A stretch of 64,000 nucleotides of DNA, taken from Anoxybacillus mongoliensis (GTDB lineage Bacteria; Bacillota; Bacilli; Bacillales; Anoxybacillaceae). Under the pieces are notes generated by a model. The model saw only the letters and a list, made by a program, of their open reading frames with translations. It had not been told where the DNA came from and did not search any database. The position numbers and the translations under genes were made by a program. Shown in pieces: positions 20,817 through 30,654 of the stretch. Location: assembly GCF_014201515.1 (NCBI RefSeq), contig NZ_JACHEQ010000003.1:62001-126000 (forward strand). Reading direction: 5' to 3'. Numbering within the stretch: position 1 is the stretch's first letter; each line of letters starts with the position of its first letter.

Positions 20817-20858
20817 CGTTTCACTTCCTTCATAAAAAAATTGTTTGATGAAGGACTG

Positions 20859-21590
20859 TCATATCGCTTGCTCAATCAGTTTGCGCATTTTAAATAAAGC
20901 TTTTGCATGAATTTGGGAAATACGTGACGTCGACAGTCCCATAATATGCCCGATTTCTGTAAACGTCAGTTCCTCTTTGTAAAATAAACTAATGACTAAT
21001 TGTTCTTTTTCATTTAACTGTTGAATAACTTGGGCTAATTGGGCAATTTGTTCTTCTCTTAACATATGTTCTTCAGGCGACGGTGAGCGATCGTCGCGTA
21101 TCGTAAACGATGATTGATCATCGTCATCGTCAAACGGTCGTTCATCAAGCGATAAAACATTCGCGAAAAACTGCTCATTCATGACTGCGTATACTTCATC
21201 TTCTGATATATTTAACGCGTGAGCCACTTCTTTGGCACTAACGTCACGCATATGCAGTTGTTGTAACTGCTCAATTGTCGCTTCAATTTTTTTTGCTTTT
21301 TCTCGTACGCTTCGAGGAAGCCAATCTTCTTTACGCAAACCATCTAAAATGGCGCCACGAATACGAAATGAAGCATACGTGTCAAATTTTAAATCACGCG
21401 AAGGATCAAATTTTTCTAGCGCATCGTATAAACCGAGTAACGCTAAACTTTTTAAATCTTCTTTTTTCACGCTCTTCGGAAGGGATGAAGCTATACGTTG
21501 TACGTGATAATCGACAAGTGGCATATACTTTTCAATCAGTTGATTGCCCGCCTCACGATCACGAGCATCAATCCACTTTTGCCAGCACAA
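20859..21590 (-). CDS. sigD: RNA polymerase sigma factor for flagella (sigma-D/FliA family)
   Basis: Directs transcription of late flagellar, chemotaxis and autolysin genes; held by FlgM until the hook is done. The 243 residues carry region 2 with LLGLYDALEKFDPSRDLKFDTYASFRIRGAILDGLRKEDWLPRS-type sequence (about 50–95), region 3, and region 4.2 near the end with TEIGHIMGLSTSRISQIHAKAL. The first usable start in frame is TTG at 21590, with GGGGGG 8 bases before it; the protein is about 8–10 residues shorter at the N-terminus than B. subtilis SigD. The TTG start may keep its level low. Confidence 0.95.
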   Translation of the reverse strand: MCWQKWIDARDREAGNQLIEKYMPLVDYHVQRIASSLPKSVKKEDLKSLALLGLYDALEKFDPSRDLKFDTYASFRIRGAILDGLRKEDWLPRSVREKAKKIEATIEQLQQLHMRDVSAKEVAHALNISEDEVYAVMNEQFFANVLSLDERPFDDDDDQSSFTIRDDRSPSPEEHMLREEQIAQLAQVIQQLNEKEQLVISLFYKEELTFTEIGHIMGLSTSRISQIHAKALFKMRKLIEQAI

Positions 21591-21622
21591 TATATCATCC
21601 CCCCTAAGCTACGTTTTGGCAT

Positions 21623-21937
21623 TTATTTCTCTTCGTGACTCAATAATTGACGAATATACTCAGCTACTTTTTGTTGTTCTTCTTCACTTAAGTCTTCAAT
21701 CATCTGTTCAACTCGAGTGTCATTCCGTTGTGCAAACGAAACATCCGGTGTTGATTCATCTCTTTGGATAAATCCGATCATCCAGCGAACAATAAATGCG
21801 AAAACAAAGAAAACAACAAATGTAATGAAAGCCCGTATTGTAGATGTCCATATGCTATTTTGCAATAGTGAAGAAAAAAAGGCGATCATCCAGCCGAATA
21901 AAGCAAAGACAATGTTAAATTTCCATGTACCAGCCAT
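21623..21937 (-). CDS. Unnamed two-pass membrane protein between cheD and sigD
   Basis: I do not recognise this 104-residue protein. Two hydrophobic segments (about 8–26 and 34–56) are joined by a short loop, then a charged cytoplasmic tail ends in a likely amphipathic helix (VEQMIEDLSEEEQQKVAEYI). Its ATG overlaps the cheD stop as TAATG, so translation is coupled to cheD, and sigD follows 32 bases downstream. B. subtilis has no gene here to my knowledge. It might act in motility or in sigma-D control, but that is inferred from place only. Confidence 0.75.
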   Translation of the reverse strand: MAGTWKFNIVFALFGWMIAFFSSLLQNSIWTSTIRAFITFVVFFVFAFIVRWMIGFIQRDESTPDVSFAQRNDTRVEQMIEDLSEEEQQKVAEYIRQLLSHEEK

Positions 21938-22437
21938 TACATTTCCCGTACCCCTTGATTTACTGTTCGAATGAGCAATATACCTGTTTTCGGATGAAAT
22001 TCAATCGTCCGTCCGCTACTTCCTCCGACATCTTCAGCAACAATCGGAATGCGAAAGCGTTGAAGCTGCTGGCGAACAGCCTCAACGTTGCGCGGTCCGA
22101 TCCGCATCATATCCGTCGTCCCTGTGCGAAACTGAAACATTTGCGCACCGCCAGCCATTTTTGCTTTCAAATGACCGTTTCGTCCTCCTGCCCCAATGAC
22201 GCGCCGAATCAGTTCTTCAATCGCGGTGTCGGCATATTTTGCCACATTCATCTTTTCGGATTTTGCTAACGATGAATCAGGTAACATCACGTGTGCCATC
22301 CCGGCCACTTCTTTTGCTAAATCATATACGACCACACCAACGCACGAGCCGAGCCCACATGTGCGAATGACATGTGGTGCCTTGACAACATTCATGTCAG
22401 CAATTCCGACTTTCACCACTTGAACGATTTCACTCAT
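21937..22437 (-). CDS. cheD: Chemoreceptor glutamine deamidase CheD
   Basis: Deamidates receptor glutamines and binds CheC, stimulating its phosphatase activity. The 166 residues begin [17 protein letters not shown] and show the catalytic pair in [12 protein letters not shown] (Cys near 30) and [11 protein letters not shown] (His near 48), plus [15 protein letters not shown]. Two ATG codons stand together; I use 22437, which has AGGTG upstream and fits the B. subtilis start. It overlaps cheC by 8 bases. Confidence 0.95.
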   Translation of the reverse strand: MSEIVQVVKVGIADMNVVKAPHVIRTCGLGSCVGVVVYDLAKEVAGMAHVMLPDSSLAKSEKMNVAKYADTAIEELIRRVIGAGGRNGHLKAKMAGGAQMFQFRTGTTDMMRIGPRNVEAVRQQLQRFRIPIVAEDVGGSSGRTIEFHPKTGILLIRTVNQGVREM

Positions 22438-23065
22438 CATGTTCCACACCTAAAGCTCGAAAGATGATATGAAATGATTCAGGGTCAGGAAGTAGGAAAA
22501 AGTGGCCGTTGACACGATCATCCGGCTGATGTTCCTCATGGATTGCTGTATCAACAACGATGACATGATCACCGACGCGCGACATTTCAATTAATCCATA
22601 GCTTAAAATTGCACCGATCATATCAATGCTGAGTGCCGGAACAGATGGATGTAAATTTAAATTTGTAAAATCCGATAAAGACGATAAATACGAACCGGCT
22701 AAAATGTTGCCCAGCTCTTGCAATGCGGATAACGATAGCTCTGAACAATCTTGTTCCAATTTAAACTGTTCGTCACCAATCATTTGTTGAATAAATCGTT
22801 CCGCTTGCTCAATCGATAGGACAAAAAACATATTGCCAGGTGCATCTCCCTCAATACGCAAAAAAACAGCAGCAACGACATTGTCAGCTCCTCCGACAAT
22901 GTCCATCATTTCATCAAAAGAAATGATGCGCACATCAGGAATTGTCATTTCAATTCTTTTATTTAAAAGCTTTGATAACGCGGTTGCTGCATGACCCGCA
23001 CCAATATTTCCAATCTCTTTTAGTATGTCCATATGGACGGCATTCATCCGTTCAAAATATGACAT
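22430..23065 (-). CDS. cheC: CheY-P phosphatase CheC
   Basis: Removes phosphate from CheY-P and works with CheD in the Bacillus-type adaptation circuit. The 211 residues contain both copies of the active-site motif (D/S)x3Ex2N: DILKEIGN near residue 13 and SALQELGN near 112, each followed about 20 residues later by a proline. SD AAAGGA precedes the ATG at 23065. It lies between cheW and cheD as in B. subtilis. Confidence 0.95.
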   Translation of the reverse strand: MSYFERMNAVHMDILKEIGNIGAGHAATALSKLLNKRIEMTIPDVRIISFDEMMDIVGGADNVVAAVFLRIEGDAPGNMFFVLSIEQAERFIQQMIGDEQFKLEQDCSELSLSALQELGNILAGSYLSSLSDFTNLNLHPSVPALSIDMIGAILSYGLIEMSRVGDHVIVVDTAIHEEHQPDDRVNGHFFLLPDPESFHIIFRALGVEHDE

Positions 23066-23072
23066 GGACGAT

Positions 23073-23504
23073 TTATCCTTTCTCTGTTTTTAATACTTTT
23101 TCTAAGTTTAATAAAATAAATAGGCGTTTTCCAATTTTTACAACACCGTTAATATAATCCGCTGTTGTCGCATCAACTACTTCTGGTGGCGGTTCAATGG
23201 CATCCGTTGAAATATCAACGACATCGTTTGCCGCATCAACAATTAAACCGACTTCCATATCATCAAGCGCAACGATAATGACGCGCGTATGGTCCGAAAA
23301 TGCCGCTTCTTCTAATCCAAAACGCATACGTAAATCGATAATCGGTGTAACGACTCCGCGCAAGTTAATGACGCCCTTTACATATTTCGGAACGCGAGGA
23401 ACGCGTGTAATATGTTGAATTTTTTCAATGGAACGCACTTGTTGAACCGGAATCGCGTATTCTTCGTCTTTTAGTTGGAACACAATTACTTTCAGCTCAG
23501 CCAC
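23073..23504 (-). CDS. cheW: Chemotaxis coupling protein CheW
   Basis: Couples receptors to the kinase CheA. The 143 residues form one CheW domain: VIVFQLKDEEYAIPVQQVRSIEK, ITRVPRVPKYVKGVINLRGVVTPIIDLR (about 32–59) and the C-terminal INGVVKIGKRLFILLNLEKVL. Translation starts at GTG (23504), with AGGGGG upstream. It shares its fold with the C-terminal part of CheA, encoded just upstream. Confidence 0.96.
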   Translation of the reverse strand: MAELKVIVFQLKDEEYAIPVQQVRSIEKIQHITRVPRVPKYVKGVINLRGVVTPIIDLRMRFGLEEAAFSDHTRVIIVALDDMEVGLIVDAANDVVDISTDAIEPPPEVVDATTADYINGVVKIGKRLFILLNLEKVLKTEKG

Positions 23505-23529
23505 ATTAGATTCCCCCTCTCGCTTGTTC

Positions 23530-25536
23530 CTACTTAATTAACGCATTGCAATCAATAATGAGCGCGACTTGTCCGTCACCTAAAATTGTTGCCCCAGAAA
23601 TGGCAAACACGGACGTTAAGTAGTTGCCAAGCGATTTTAACACCACTTCTTGTTGACCGATAAATGAATCGACGACAAGTCCAGCCATTTTTTCACCTTT
23701 ACGAACAATGACGACCGATAAGAAATCGTCTTCTTCCTTGATGACCGGCACTTCAAAAATATCTTTTAAGAATAAAAGCGGAACAACTTTTCCACGAAAA
23801 TCAATAACTTTTTGGTTATGGGCATGTAAAATATCTTCTTTTTTCACAATGGCTGTCTCGATAATCGATGACAATGGAATCGCATATTTTTCATTTTGAA
23901 TTTCAACTAACATAACTGAGATAATGGATAGTGTAAGCGGTAGCTGAATCGAAAAGACCGAACCAACCCCTTCTTCCGAGTCAATCGATACCGATCCACC
24001 AAGCGACTCAATCGTACTTTTTACAACATCTAATCCGACACCACGTCCTGAAATGTCAGATACTTTATCCGCTGTTGAAAAACCTGAAGCAAAAATAAGT
24101 TCATATACTTGTTTGTCTGTTAAATTGGCTGCGTTTTGTTCGGAGATAATGCCTTTACTAATGGCTTTTTTCAACACTTTTTCACGGCTAATGCCTGCAC
24201 CGTCATCTTCGATTTCAATAAATACGTGATTGCCGCTATGATATGCTTTGAGCTTGACTGTTCCTTCTTCTAGTTTTCCTTTCGCCCGACGCACATCTGG
24301 TGTTTCAATGCCATGATCGATAGCGTTGCGCAACAAGTGAACAAGCGGATCGCCAATTTCATCAATCACTGTTCGATCGAGCTCCGTTTCTGCTCCGATA
24401 ATTTCAAGATTAATTTTCTTTCCTAAATCACGAGCTAATTGACGAACCATCCGCGGAAAGCGGTTAAACACCGTTTCGACAGGCACCATGCGCATATTTA
24501 AAATAATGTTTTGCAAATCTCCTGAAATGCGCGACATCCGTTCAACCGTTTCGTGTAATTCAGGGTTGTTTAGCTCACGTGAAATTTGTTCTAGTCGGCC
24601 GCGATCAATGACAAGTTCTTCAAATAAGTTCATTAATATGTCGAGACGTTCAATATTGACGCGAATCGTTTTGTTGCTTACTTGTTTGCTGGCCGTTTTC
24701 TCCTCTTGTCCTTCTTGTTTTTTCTCAACAACTTGTTCAACTGTTTTCAGCTCTTCTTTTTGTTCCACCGGTTTTTCCTGCGCATTTTCCTGTGCAACAG
24801 GTCGATGTAAATCAACCGACTGGACGTTTACTTCTTCTACTTCAGATACTTTCATAATGCGCTTTTGTAACTCATCTTGTGACACTTTTGTCACTACCGT
24901 TACGACAAATTGATCGTCAAACTGTTCGGCCTCAAGCATTTCAACAGTCGGAACAGACTTGATCACTTCACCGATTTGTTCAATCACTTCAAAAATCATA
25001 AATACACGAGCTGCTTTTAATAAACAGTCAGAGCGCAACTTGATCGTAACTTCATAGCTGTGGAACCCTTGTTCAGCCGACTGTTTTAAAATCGTATATT
25101 CAAACTCATCGTATGTTTGTTCATATGTTGGGGTGCTTTTTTGTGCTACAACGGCTTCTCCTTTTTCAATTTGCTTTAACTGCGCAACAACTTCTGTAAC
25201 GTCACGTTTTCCATCTCCACCTTCGGAAATGGAAACGACCATCGCTTCTAAATCGTCAACAGCGCGAAAAATGACATCAAGCAGTTCAGGCGTCACCGCA
25301 ATTTTTCCATTGCGAATCGCATCCAGTACATTTTCCATTTGATGTGTTAAATTCGCTAAGTCCTCAAATCCCATCGTTGCTGACATTCCTTTTAACGTAT
25401 GGGCGGAGCGGAAAATTTCATTAACGATCGACACATCGTCCGGATTTTTTTCAAGTTCTAGCAGTTGCTCGTTAATCGTTTGTAAATGCTCTTTACTTTC
25501 ATCAATAAACACTTCGAGGTATTGACTCATGTCCAT
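23530..25536 (-). CDS. cheA: Chemotaxis histidine kinase CheA
   Basis: Autophosphorylates under receptor control and passes phosphate to CheY and CheB. The 668 residues show an Hpt domain with phosphorylated His46 in RSAHTLKGMSATMG, a CheY-binding P2 domain, an acidic/Lys linker (about 265–300), the dimerisation helices, the ATP-binding domain with NAIDHGIETP, DDGAGISREKV and DISGRGVGLDVVKS, and a CheW-like regulatory domain at the end. I chose the ATG at 25536 (MDMSQYLEVF), which matches B. subtilis; six more residues upstream are not conserved. Confidence 0.97.
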   Translation of the reverse strand: MDMSQYLEVFIDESKEHLQTINEQLLELEKNPDDVSIVNEIFRSAHTLKGMSATMGFEDLANLTHQMENVLDAIRNGKIAVTPELLDVIFRAVDDLEAMVVSISEGGDGKRDVTEVVAQLKQIEKGEAVVAQKSTPTYEQTYDEFEYTILKQSAEQGFHSYEVTIKLRSDCLLKAARVFMIFEVIEQIGEVIKSVPTVEMLEAEQFDDQFVVTVVTKVSQDELQKRIMKVSEVEEVNVQSVDLHRPVAQENAQEKPVEQKEELKTVEQVVEKKQEGQEEKTASKQVSNKTIRVNIERLDILMNLFEELVIDRGRLEQISRELNNPELHETVERMSRISGDLQNIILNMRMVPVETVFNRFPRMVRQLARDLGKKINLEIIGAETELDRTVIDEIGDPLVHLLRNAIDHGIETPDVRRAKGKLEEGTVKLKAYHSGNHVFIEIEDDGAGISREKVLKKAISKGIISEQNAANLTDKQVYELIFASGFSTADKVSDISGRGVGLDVVKSTIESLGGSVSIDSEEGVGSVFSIQLPLTLSIISVMLVEIQNEKYAIPLSSIIETAIVKKEDILHAHNQKVIDFRGKVVPLLFLKDIFEVPVIKEEDDFLSVVIVRKGEKMAGLVVDSFIGQQEVVLKSLGNYLTSVFAISGATILGDGQVALIIDCNALIK

Positions 25537-25550
25537 TGTTCCTATCCCCC

Positions 25551-26612
25551 TCAAACTTGTACGTGTTTCATTACCGCTTCAGCAATATCGTCCACGTGAA
25601 CGATCTCATCAACAACGTTTGCAGCAATGGCTGACTTAGGCATGCCGAATACAACGGAAGATTCGGCAGATTCTGCAATGACAAACGTCTTACCCGACGA
25701 TTTTAATTGTTTTAATCCTGCTGTGCCGTCTGAACCCATGCCTGTCATAATGACAGCAATTTTCTCGTAATCTGTTAATGCGCTTAATGATTCAAACATC
25801 ACGTCAACAGAAGGTCGATGACCATTGCGCGGTGCTGCTTCATCCAAGTGGATGGCTAGCGACATACCTACACGTTTCACATGTAAGTGTTTTCCTCCTG
25901 GTGCGATATACGCTGTCCCTTTTTGAATAATTTCACCATCTTCTGCCTCTTTGACGCGAATGTGACATAATGAATCAAGTCGGGTCGCTAACGACTTGGT
26001 AAACCCTTTCGGCATATGTTGAACAACTAAAATCGGTGCGTCAATCGTGGCTGGAAATTTTGTTAACACGTGTTGAAGCGCACGCGGTCCACCTGTTGAT
26101 GTACCGATCGCGATGATTTTTCTCTTTCCACTTGCGTTGCTTACCTCTATTTTACTATATTGCTTTTGTGGCAACATAGACATTTTTTGTTTTGTTTTTA
26201 CCGTTCGTAAATTCGCTTCGCTTGCCAAGAGCACTTTTTCGATCATTTTATCTTTAATTTTATATAAATCTAGCGAGATCGCTCCAGAAGGCTTTGCAAT
26301 AAAGTCAACCGCACCGTATTGCAACGCTAAAATCGTATTTTCCGCCCCTTCTGTCGTCGTGCTTGAGATCATAATGACCGGAAGGGGTCGGTTTTGCATA
26401 ATATGCTTTAACGTTTCAAGCCCGTTCATGACAGGCATCTCAACATCTAGCGTCACCACATCCGGATGTAATTGCTCAATTTTTTGTAACGCTTCTTGTC
26501 CGTCACGTGCTGTACCGACAACGTGCAACCGCGGATGTTCTGATAAAAAATCGCTAATTAATTTTCGCATAAAAGCAGAGTCATCAACGACGAGCACCTT
26601 TGCTTTCTTCAC
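25551..26612 (-). CDS. cheB: Receptor methylesterase / glutamine deamidase CheB
   Basis: Demethylates receptors when phosphorylated by CheA. Of 353 residues, the first 120 are a response-regulator domain with DDSAFMRKLI and phosphorylated Asp56 (VVTLDVEMP). The C-terminal methylesterase domain has the catalytic triad: Ser172 in GTSTGGPRAL, His199 in VVQHMPKGF, and an Asp in MTGMGSDGTAG. Start is GTG at 26612 with only a weak ribosome binding site. It lies between flhG and cheA, a normal arrangement. Confidence 0.96.
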   Translation of the reverse strand: MKKAKVLVVDDSAFMRKLISDFLSEHPRLHVVGTARDGQEALQKIEQLHPDVVTLDVEMPVMNGLETLKHIMQNRPLPVIMISSTTTEGAENTILALQYGAVDFIAKPSGAISLDLYKIKDKMIEKVLLASEANLRTVKTKQKMSMLPQKQYSKIEVSNASGKRKIIAIGTSTGGPRALQHVLTKFPATIDAPILVVQHMPKGFTKSLATRLDSLCHIRVKEAEDGEIIQKGTAYIAPGGKHLHVKRVGMSLAIHLDEAAPRNGHRPSVDVMFESLSALTDYEKIAVIMTGMGSDGTAGLKQLKSSGKTFVIAESAESSVVFGMPKSAIAANVVDEIVHVDDIAEAVMKHVQV

Positions 26613-26624
26613 AGCGATAATAAC

Positions 26625-27494
26625 CTACCTTTCCAAAAAGTATTGACGTAGCTTAGCAAAAAAGTGAAACGGACGTTTCGTTTGCTCCTCGTGTTCTTCT
26701 TTGACTAAGTAACGATCCGTCATTTGCATGAGCGCCTTACTCGCCTTTGCGCTTGGGTCAAATAAAAGAAAAGGCGTTTGCCGAATGACTGCGGTGCTTA
26801 CTGTTCGGTCTTCAGGTATATATCCTAATGCATGTAATTGTTTTCCTAAAAACCGTTTCGCCACTTGTTTTAAACGTTGCAACGTTTCTGTTCCTTCTTT
26901 ATCCGAACGTGCGCGATTGACTAACACATAAATCGGAAGTTGCGGATCTGCTAAATGAATGTACTTCATTGTTGCATATGCATCGGTTAAAGCGGTCGGT
27001 TCAGGTGTCGTTACGATAAAAATATCATCCACTGCCTTGAGCAGCTGCAGACGATCTTCGGACATACCCGCTCCCATATCGAAAATGAGATAGTCGTATT
27101 GCTCGGAAACGAGTTGTAATTGTTCGATAAAATATTCGACTTTTTGTTCATCCATATGAAAAATTTCTGTTAGTCCCGTTCCTCCTGCAATAAACGACAA
27201 CTGCTCTGGCCCTGTTTTTATAATATCATGAATGGTGACGTCTGGACGAAAAATATCGATGATCGTACGGGAAGATGTATGGCCAAGCAAAATATCGATA
27301 TTCCCCATACCAATATCCATATCAAACAACAATACATGTTTTCCTCGTTGACGCAACGCTAAGGAAAAGTTTAACGAAACGTTCGACTTTCCAACGCCAC
27401 CTTTGCCGCTCAATACAGCAATCGCTCTCGTTTCTGCTCCATGTTGCATTTTTTTCACGCGCAAACGTAAGCTTTCTGCTTGATCTCTCATCAT
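26625..27494 (-). CDS. flhG: Flagellar number regulator FlhG (YlxH), MinD-like ATPase
   Basis: MinD/ParA-type ATPase that works with FlhF to set flagellar number and placement. The 289 residues begin with the DQAxxLR motif (RDQAESLRLRV), known in this family to stimulate the FlhF GTPase. A deviant Walker A, SGKGGVGKSNVSLNF, lies near 30–44; FDMDIGMGNIDILLG follows. A C-terminal amphipathic stretch (FHFFAKLRQYFLER) would bind membrane. The ATG overlaps the flhF stop. Confidence 0.95.
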   Translation of the reverse strand: MMRDQAESLRLRVKKMQHGAETRAIAVLSGKGGVGKSNVSLNFSLALRQRGKHVLLFDMDIGMGNIDILLGHTSSRTIIDIFRPDVTIHDIIKTGPEQLSFIAGGTGLTEIFHMDEQKVEYFIEQLQLVSEQYDYLIFDMGAGMSEDRLQLLKAVDDIFIVTTPEPTALTDAYATMKYIHLADPQLPIYVLVNRARSDKEGTETLQRLKQVAKRFLGKQLHALGYIPEDRTVSTAVIRQTPFLLFDPSAKASKALMQMTDRYLVKEEHEEQTKRPFHFFAKLRQYFLER

Positions 27495-28591
27495 CGTTGC
27501 TCGACCCCAGTAACCATATTTGCCACAAGCTGTGGAGTAGCTTCAACAATATCATCAGGTACGTTTTGCCCGTTCGTCATATACGCTGCACCGATGCCAC
27601 ACTGGATCATCATATTTAACATCGCACCGTGCCGACTCGTTTCATCGACTTTCGTAAAAATAAATTTATGAATTGGAATAATGGAAAACTGTGTGTAAAT
27701 GTCTTTCATATCTCGCCATTTTGCTGTAAGCGATAATACAAGAAACGTTTCCATTTCCTCATTAAAATCAATCATTTCTTTTAAATCGTTTACATATTGG
27801 GCGTTGCGAAAATTTCGTCCAGCTGTATCAATAAATACAATATCGTATGACTCGAGCTTTTCTTTCGCTTGACGAAAATCGTCGAGATTGTAACATACTT
27901 CAAGTGGAACATTCAAAATTTTGGCATATGTTTTTAGTTGATCGATTGCCGCAATACGATACGTATCTGTCGTAATAAACGCCGCTTTTTTTCGATGTTT
28001 AATGACGCAATCGGCAGCCATTTTCGCAAGCGTTGTCGTTTTACCAACACCCGTCGGTCCAACAACGTTGACGAATTTTTTTTGAAACGACATGCCACCA
28101 AACGGAAGAGAAGATAATGCGTGAACAATTTCTTCATGAAGCCATTGCTTCACTTCTTCATACGACGCATCTGCCCCAGACGTATACCAACGTTGCAATA
28201 ACGTAGACATAAACATGGCTCGCACATCATCGCTTATTTCTTGATCGATTAAATGCCCATCGATCGTCTTTAACGGGGTTGGATAAATTTCTCCCCCTTG
28301 CGACAACTGGTGAATCGTCGCTTTTAATTCATGAATTTCTTTTAATAGCTGTTCATCACGCATCGGTTCCGTGCGCTCTTTTCGTTTTTCTTTTATTTTT
28401 TGAACAGGCGGAGTGGCTGGTTTTGGATCAACAGCAGCAATCACTTCGATATTTTTCCTGGAAAACAACCCAAGAAAACCTTTTTTGTGTACAACTTTCG
28501 AGTTTAAAATGACGGCATCATTGCCGAGCTCAGCTCGAATCATTTTCATCGCTTCTGGCATCGATGAAGCTACAAACTTTTTCACCTTCAT
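27491..28591 (-). CDS. flhF: Flagellar SRP-type GTPase FlhF
   Basis: Third SRP-family GTPase, which positions flagellar basal bodies. The 366 residues have a basic N-terminal B domain, a linker rich in Lys/Glu, and an NG domain with [18 protein letters not shown] (about 186–203), TTDTYRIAAIDQLKTYAKI, VFIDTAGRNFRN and FTKVDETSRHG. Its ATG overlaps the flhA stop as ATGA. It sits with flhG and flhA as usual. Confidence 0.96.
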   Translation of the reverse strand: MKVKKFVASSMPEAMKMIRAELGNDAVILNSKVVHKKGFLGLFSRKNIEVIAAVDPKPATPPVQKIKEKRKERTEPMRDEQLLKEIHELKATIHQLSQGGEIYPTPLKTIDGHLIDQEISDDVRAMFMSTLLQRWYTSGADASYEEVKQWLHEEIVHALSSLPFGGMSFQKKFVNVVGPTGVGKTTTLAKMAADCVIKHRKKAAFITTDTYRIAAIDQLKTYAKILNVPLEVCYNLDDFRQAKEKLESYDIVFIDTAGRNFRNAQYVNDLKEMIDFNEEMETFLVLSLTAKWRDMKDIYTQFSIIPIHKFIFTKVDETSRHGAMLNMMIQCGIGAAYMTNGQNVPDDIVEATPQLVANMVTGVEQR

Positions 28592-30624
28592 TCCACATTC
28601 ACCACCCCAACACTTTGAACTTCCACATTGGCTTCAAGTTCATTATACGACAATACCGGAACGTGACGGAAATATCGCTCCGTTAATTGTCTCACATACA
28701 TGCGCACAGCCGGTGAGCAAAGCAAAATAGGCGATTGATCTTGAAAAGGAAATTGTTCAATTTGCATCGCAATCGCTTCAATAATTGCTTGTGAAACGAC
28801 CGGATCGAGCGCTAAATAATTACCGTGCTCCGTTTGTTGCACACCTTCTGCAATCATTTTTTCGACTTTTCCTGATAACGTAATGACGCGTAACGGCTGA
28901 CCTTCGACCACATATTGACTTGTAATTTGACGGGCGAGCGCTTGACGAACGTATTCTGTTAAAAGATCTGGGTCTGTCGTCATTCGACCAAAATCCGCGA
29001 GCGTTTCAAAAATGACCGGCAAATTGCGAATCGACACTTTTTCGCGCAATAAGTTTGCAAGCACTTTTTGAATATCACCAACCGATAACGGATTTGGTGT
29101 CACTTCTTCGACTAAAATAGGATACGATTCTTTCACATGATCGATTAACTGCTTCGTTTCTTGACGGCCGAGCAACTCATGCGCATGCGCCTTTAACAGC
29201 TCCGTTATATGAGTCGATACGACAGACGGCGGATCAACAACTGTATATCCAAACATTTCAGCTCGTTCCTTCATTTCTTCAGAAATCCATTTTGCCGGTA
29301 AGCCGAACGCTGGCTCAACTGTATCGATTCCTTCAATCGAATCATCTTCAATGCCCGGGCTCATCGCCAAATAATGATCAAGCAGCAATTCCCCACGCGC
29401 CACTTCATTTCCTTTAATTTTTAGTCGATATTCATTCGGTTGCAGTTGAATGTTATCACGAATACGAACAACTGGAATAACGATACCAAGCTCTAAAGCG
29501 AGCTGACGACGGATCATCACGATGCGATCTAGCAAATCCCCACCTTGATTAGCGTCAGCAAGCGGAATTAACCCGTATCCAAACTCAAACTCAATCGGAT
29601 CCACGCTCAATAAACTAACAACGCTTTCTGGGCTTTTCATTTGATCCATCTCTATTTCTTCTTCTGTTTCTTCTGGTGTTGTTTCAGACACATGTGCTTG
29701 TTTTGTTAATTGATACGCTCCAAAAGCAAGCAACGAAGCAATCGGGAGCGTTAGCAAATCGTTGATCGGCGTCAACAATCCGAGTAAAAAAATCGTCCCT
29801 GCTGTGACATATAGCATTTTCGGATAAGCAAACAGTTGCCGCATAATGTCGGCACCTAAGTTATCATCGGAAGCGGCACGCGTGACGACAATCCCTGTCG
29901 CAGTTGAAATTAATAGCGCTGGAATTTGGCTAACGATTCCATCTCCAACAGTTAATAATGTGTATCTTCTTGCGGCTTCCCCTATATCCATTCCTTGTTG
30001 AACCATACCGATGACAATTCCAAATAGCATATTAATTAACACAATAATAATTCCTGCGATGGCATCACCTTTCACGAATTTACTTGCCCCGTCCATCGCT
30101 CCATAAAAATCAGCTTCTTGCGCAACTTTTTCGCGTCGTTCTCTCGCTTGTTGTTCAGAGATGATGCCCGCATTTAAATCCGCATCAATGCTCATTTGTT
30201 TTCCGGGCATCGCATCGAGCGTAAAGCGCGCCGCAACTTCAGATACACGCTCTGCCCCTTTTGTAATGACAACGAATTGAATAATAATTAAAATTAAAAA
30301 CACGACGAAACCAACAACAACATTTCCACCAATAACGAACGTTCCAAACGTTTCGACAACCCCCCCTGCTTCTCCTTTACTTAAGATCGAACGAGTCGTT
30401 GAAACGTTTAAACCGAGGCGAAATAACGTTAGCAAAAGAAGAAGCGAAGGGAAGATCGAAAATTGGAGCGGTTCGCGCATATTCATTGATGTTAGGAGAA
30501 CGAGCAATGCAAGAGAAATATTCATAATAATGAGGACGCTAAGCAACCATGATGGTAGAGGAATGATAAGCATCGCTACAATTAATACAACCGTAAGTAA
30601 TACAGATAAGTCCCTTGCCGACAT
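28588..30624 (-). CDS. flhA: Flagellar type III export gate protein FlhA
   Basis: Large export-gate subunit; its cytoplasmic ring docks chaperone-substrate complexes. The 678 residues have about eight membrane segments in the first 310, with the FHIPEP-family cytoplasmic loop (RFTLDAMPGKQMSIDADLNAG, about 135–155), then an acidic linker and a cytoplasmic domain with ANQGGDLLDRIVMIRRQLA. Length and motifs are typical. It lies 30 bases after flhB. Confidence 0.96.
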   Translation of the reverse strand: MSARDLSVLLTVVLIVAMLIIPLPSWLLSVLIIMNISLALLVLLTSMNMREPLQFSIFPSLLLLLTLFRLGLNVSTTRSILSKGEAGGVVETFGTFVIGGNVVVGFVVFLILIIIQFVVITKGAERVSEVAARFTLDAMPGKQMSIDADLNAGIISEQQARERREKVAQEADFYGAMDGASKFVKGDAIAGIIIVLINMLFGIVIGMVQQGMDIGEAARRYTLLTVGDGIVSQIPALLISTATGIVVTRAASDDNLGADIMRQLFAYPKMLYVTAGTIFLLGLLTPINDLLTLPIASLLAFGAYQLTKQAHVSETTPEETEEEIEMDQMKSPESVVSLLSVDPIEFEFGYGLIPLADANQGGDLLDRIVMIRRQLALELGIVIPVVRIRDNIQLQPNEYRLKIKGNEVARGELLLDHYLAMSPGIEDDSIEGIDTVEPAFGLPAKWISEEMKERAEMFGYTVVDPPSVVSTHITELLKAHAHELLGRQETKQLIDHVKESYPILVEEVTPNPLSVGDIQKVLANLLREKVSIRNLPVIFETLADFGRMTTDPDLLTEYVRQALARQITSQYVVEGQPLRVITLSGKVEKMIAEGVQQTEHGNYLALDPVVSQAIIEAIAMQIEQFPFQDQSPILLCSPAVRMYVRQLTERYFRHVPVLSYNELEANVEVQSVGVVNVE

Positions 30625-30654
30625 AAACGTTCTCTCCTGTCTACATGCATGAAA

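Noticed and set aside
26113-26646. 177-codon open frame on the plus strand
   Set aside because: Antisense to cheB, Ser/Thr/Cys-rich composition typical of a reverse-strand shadow.
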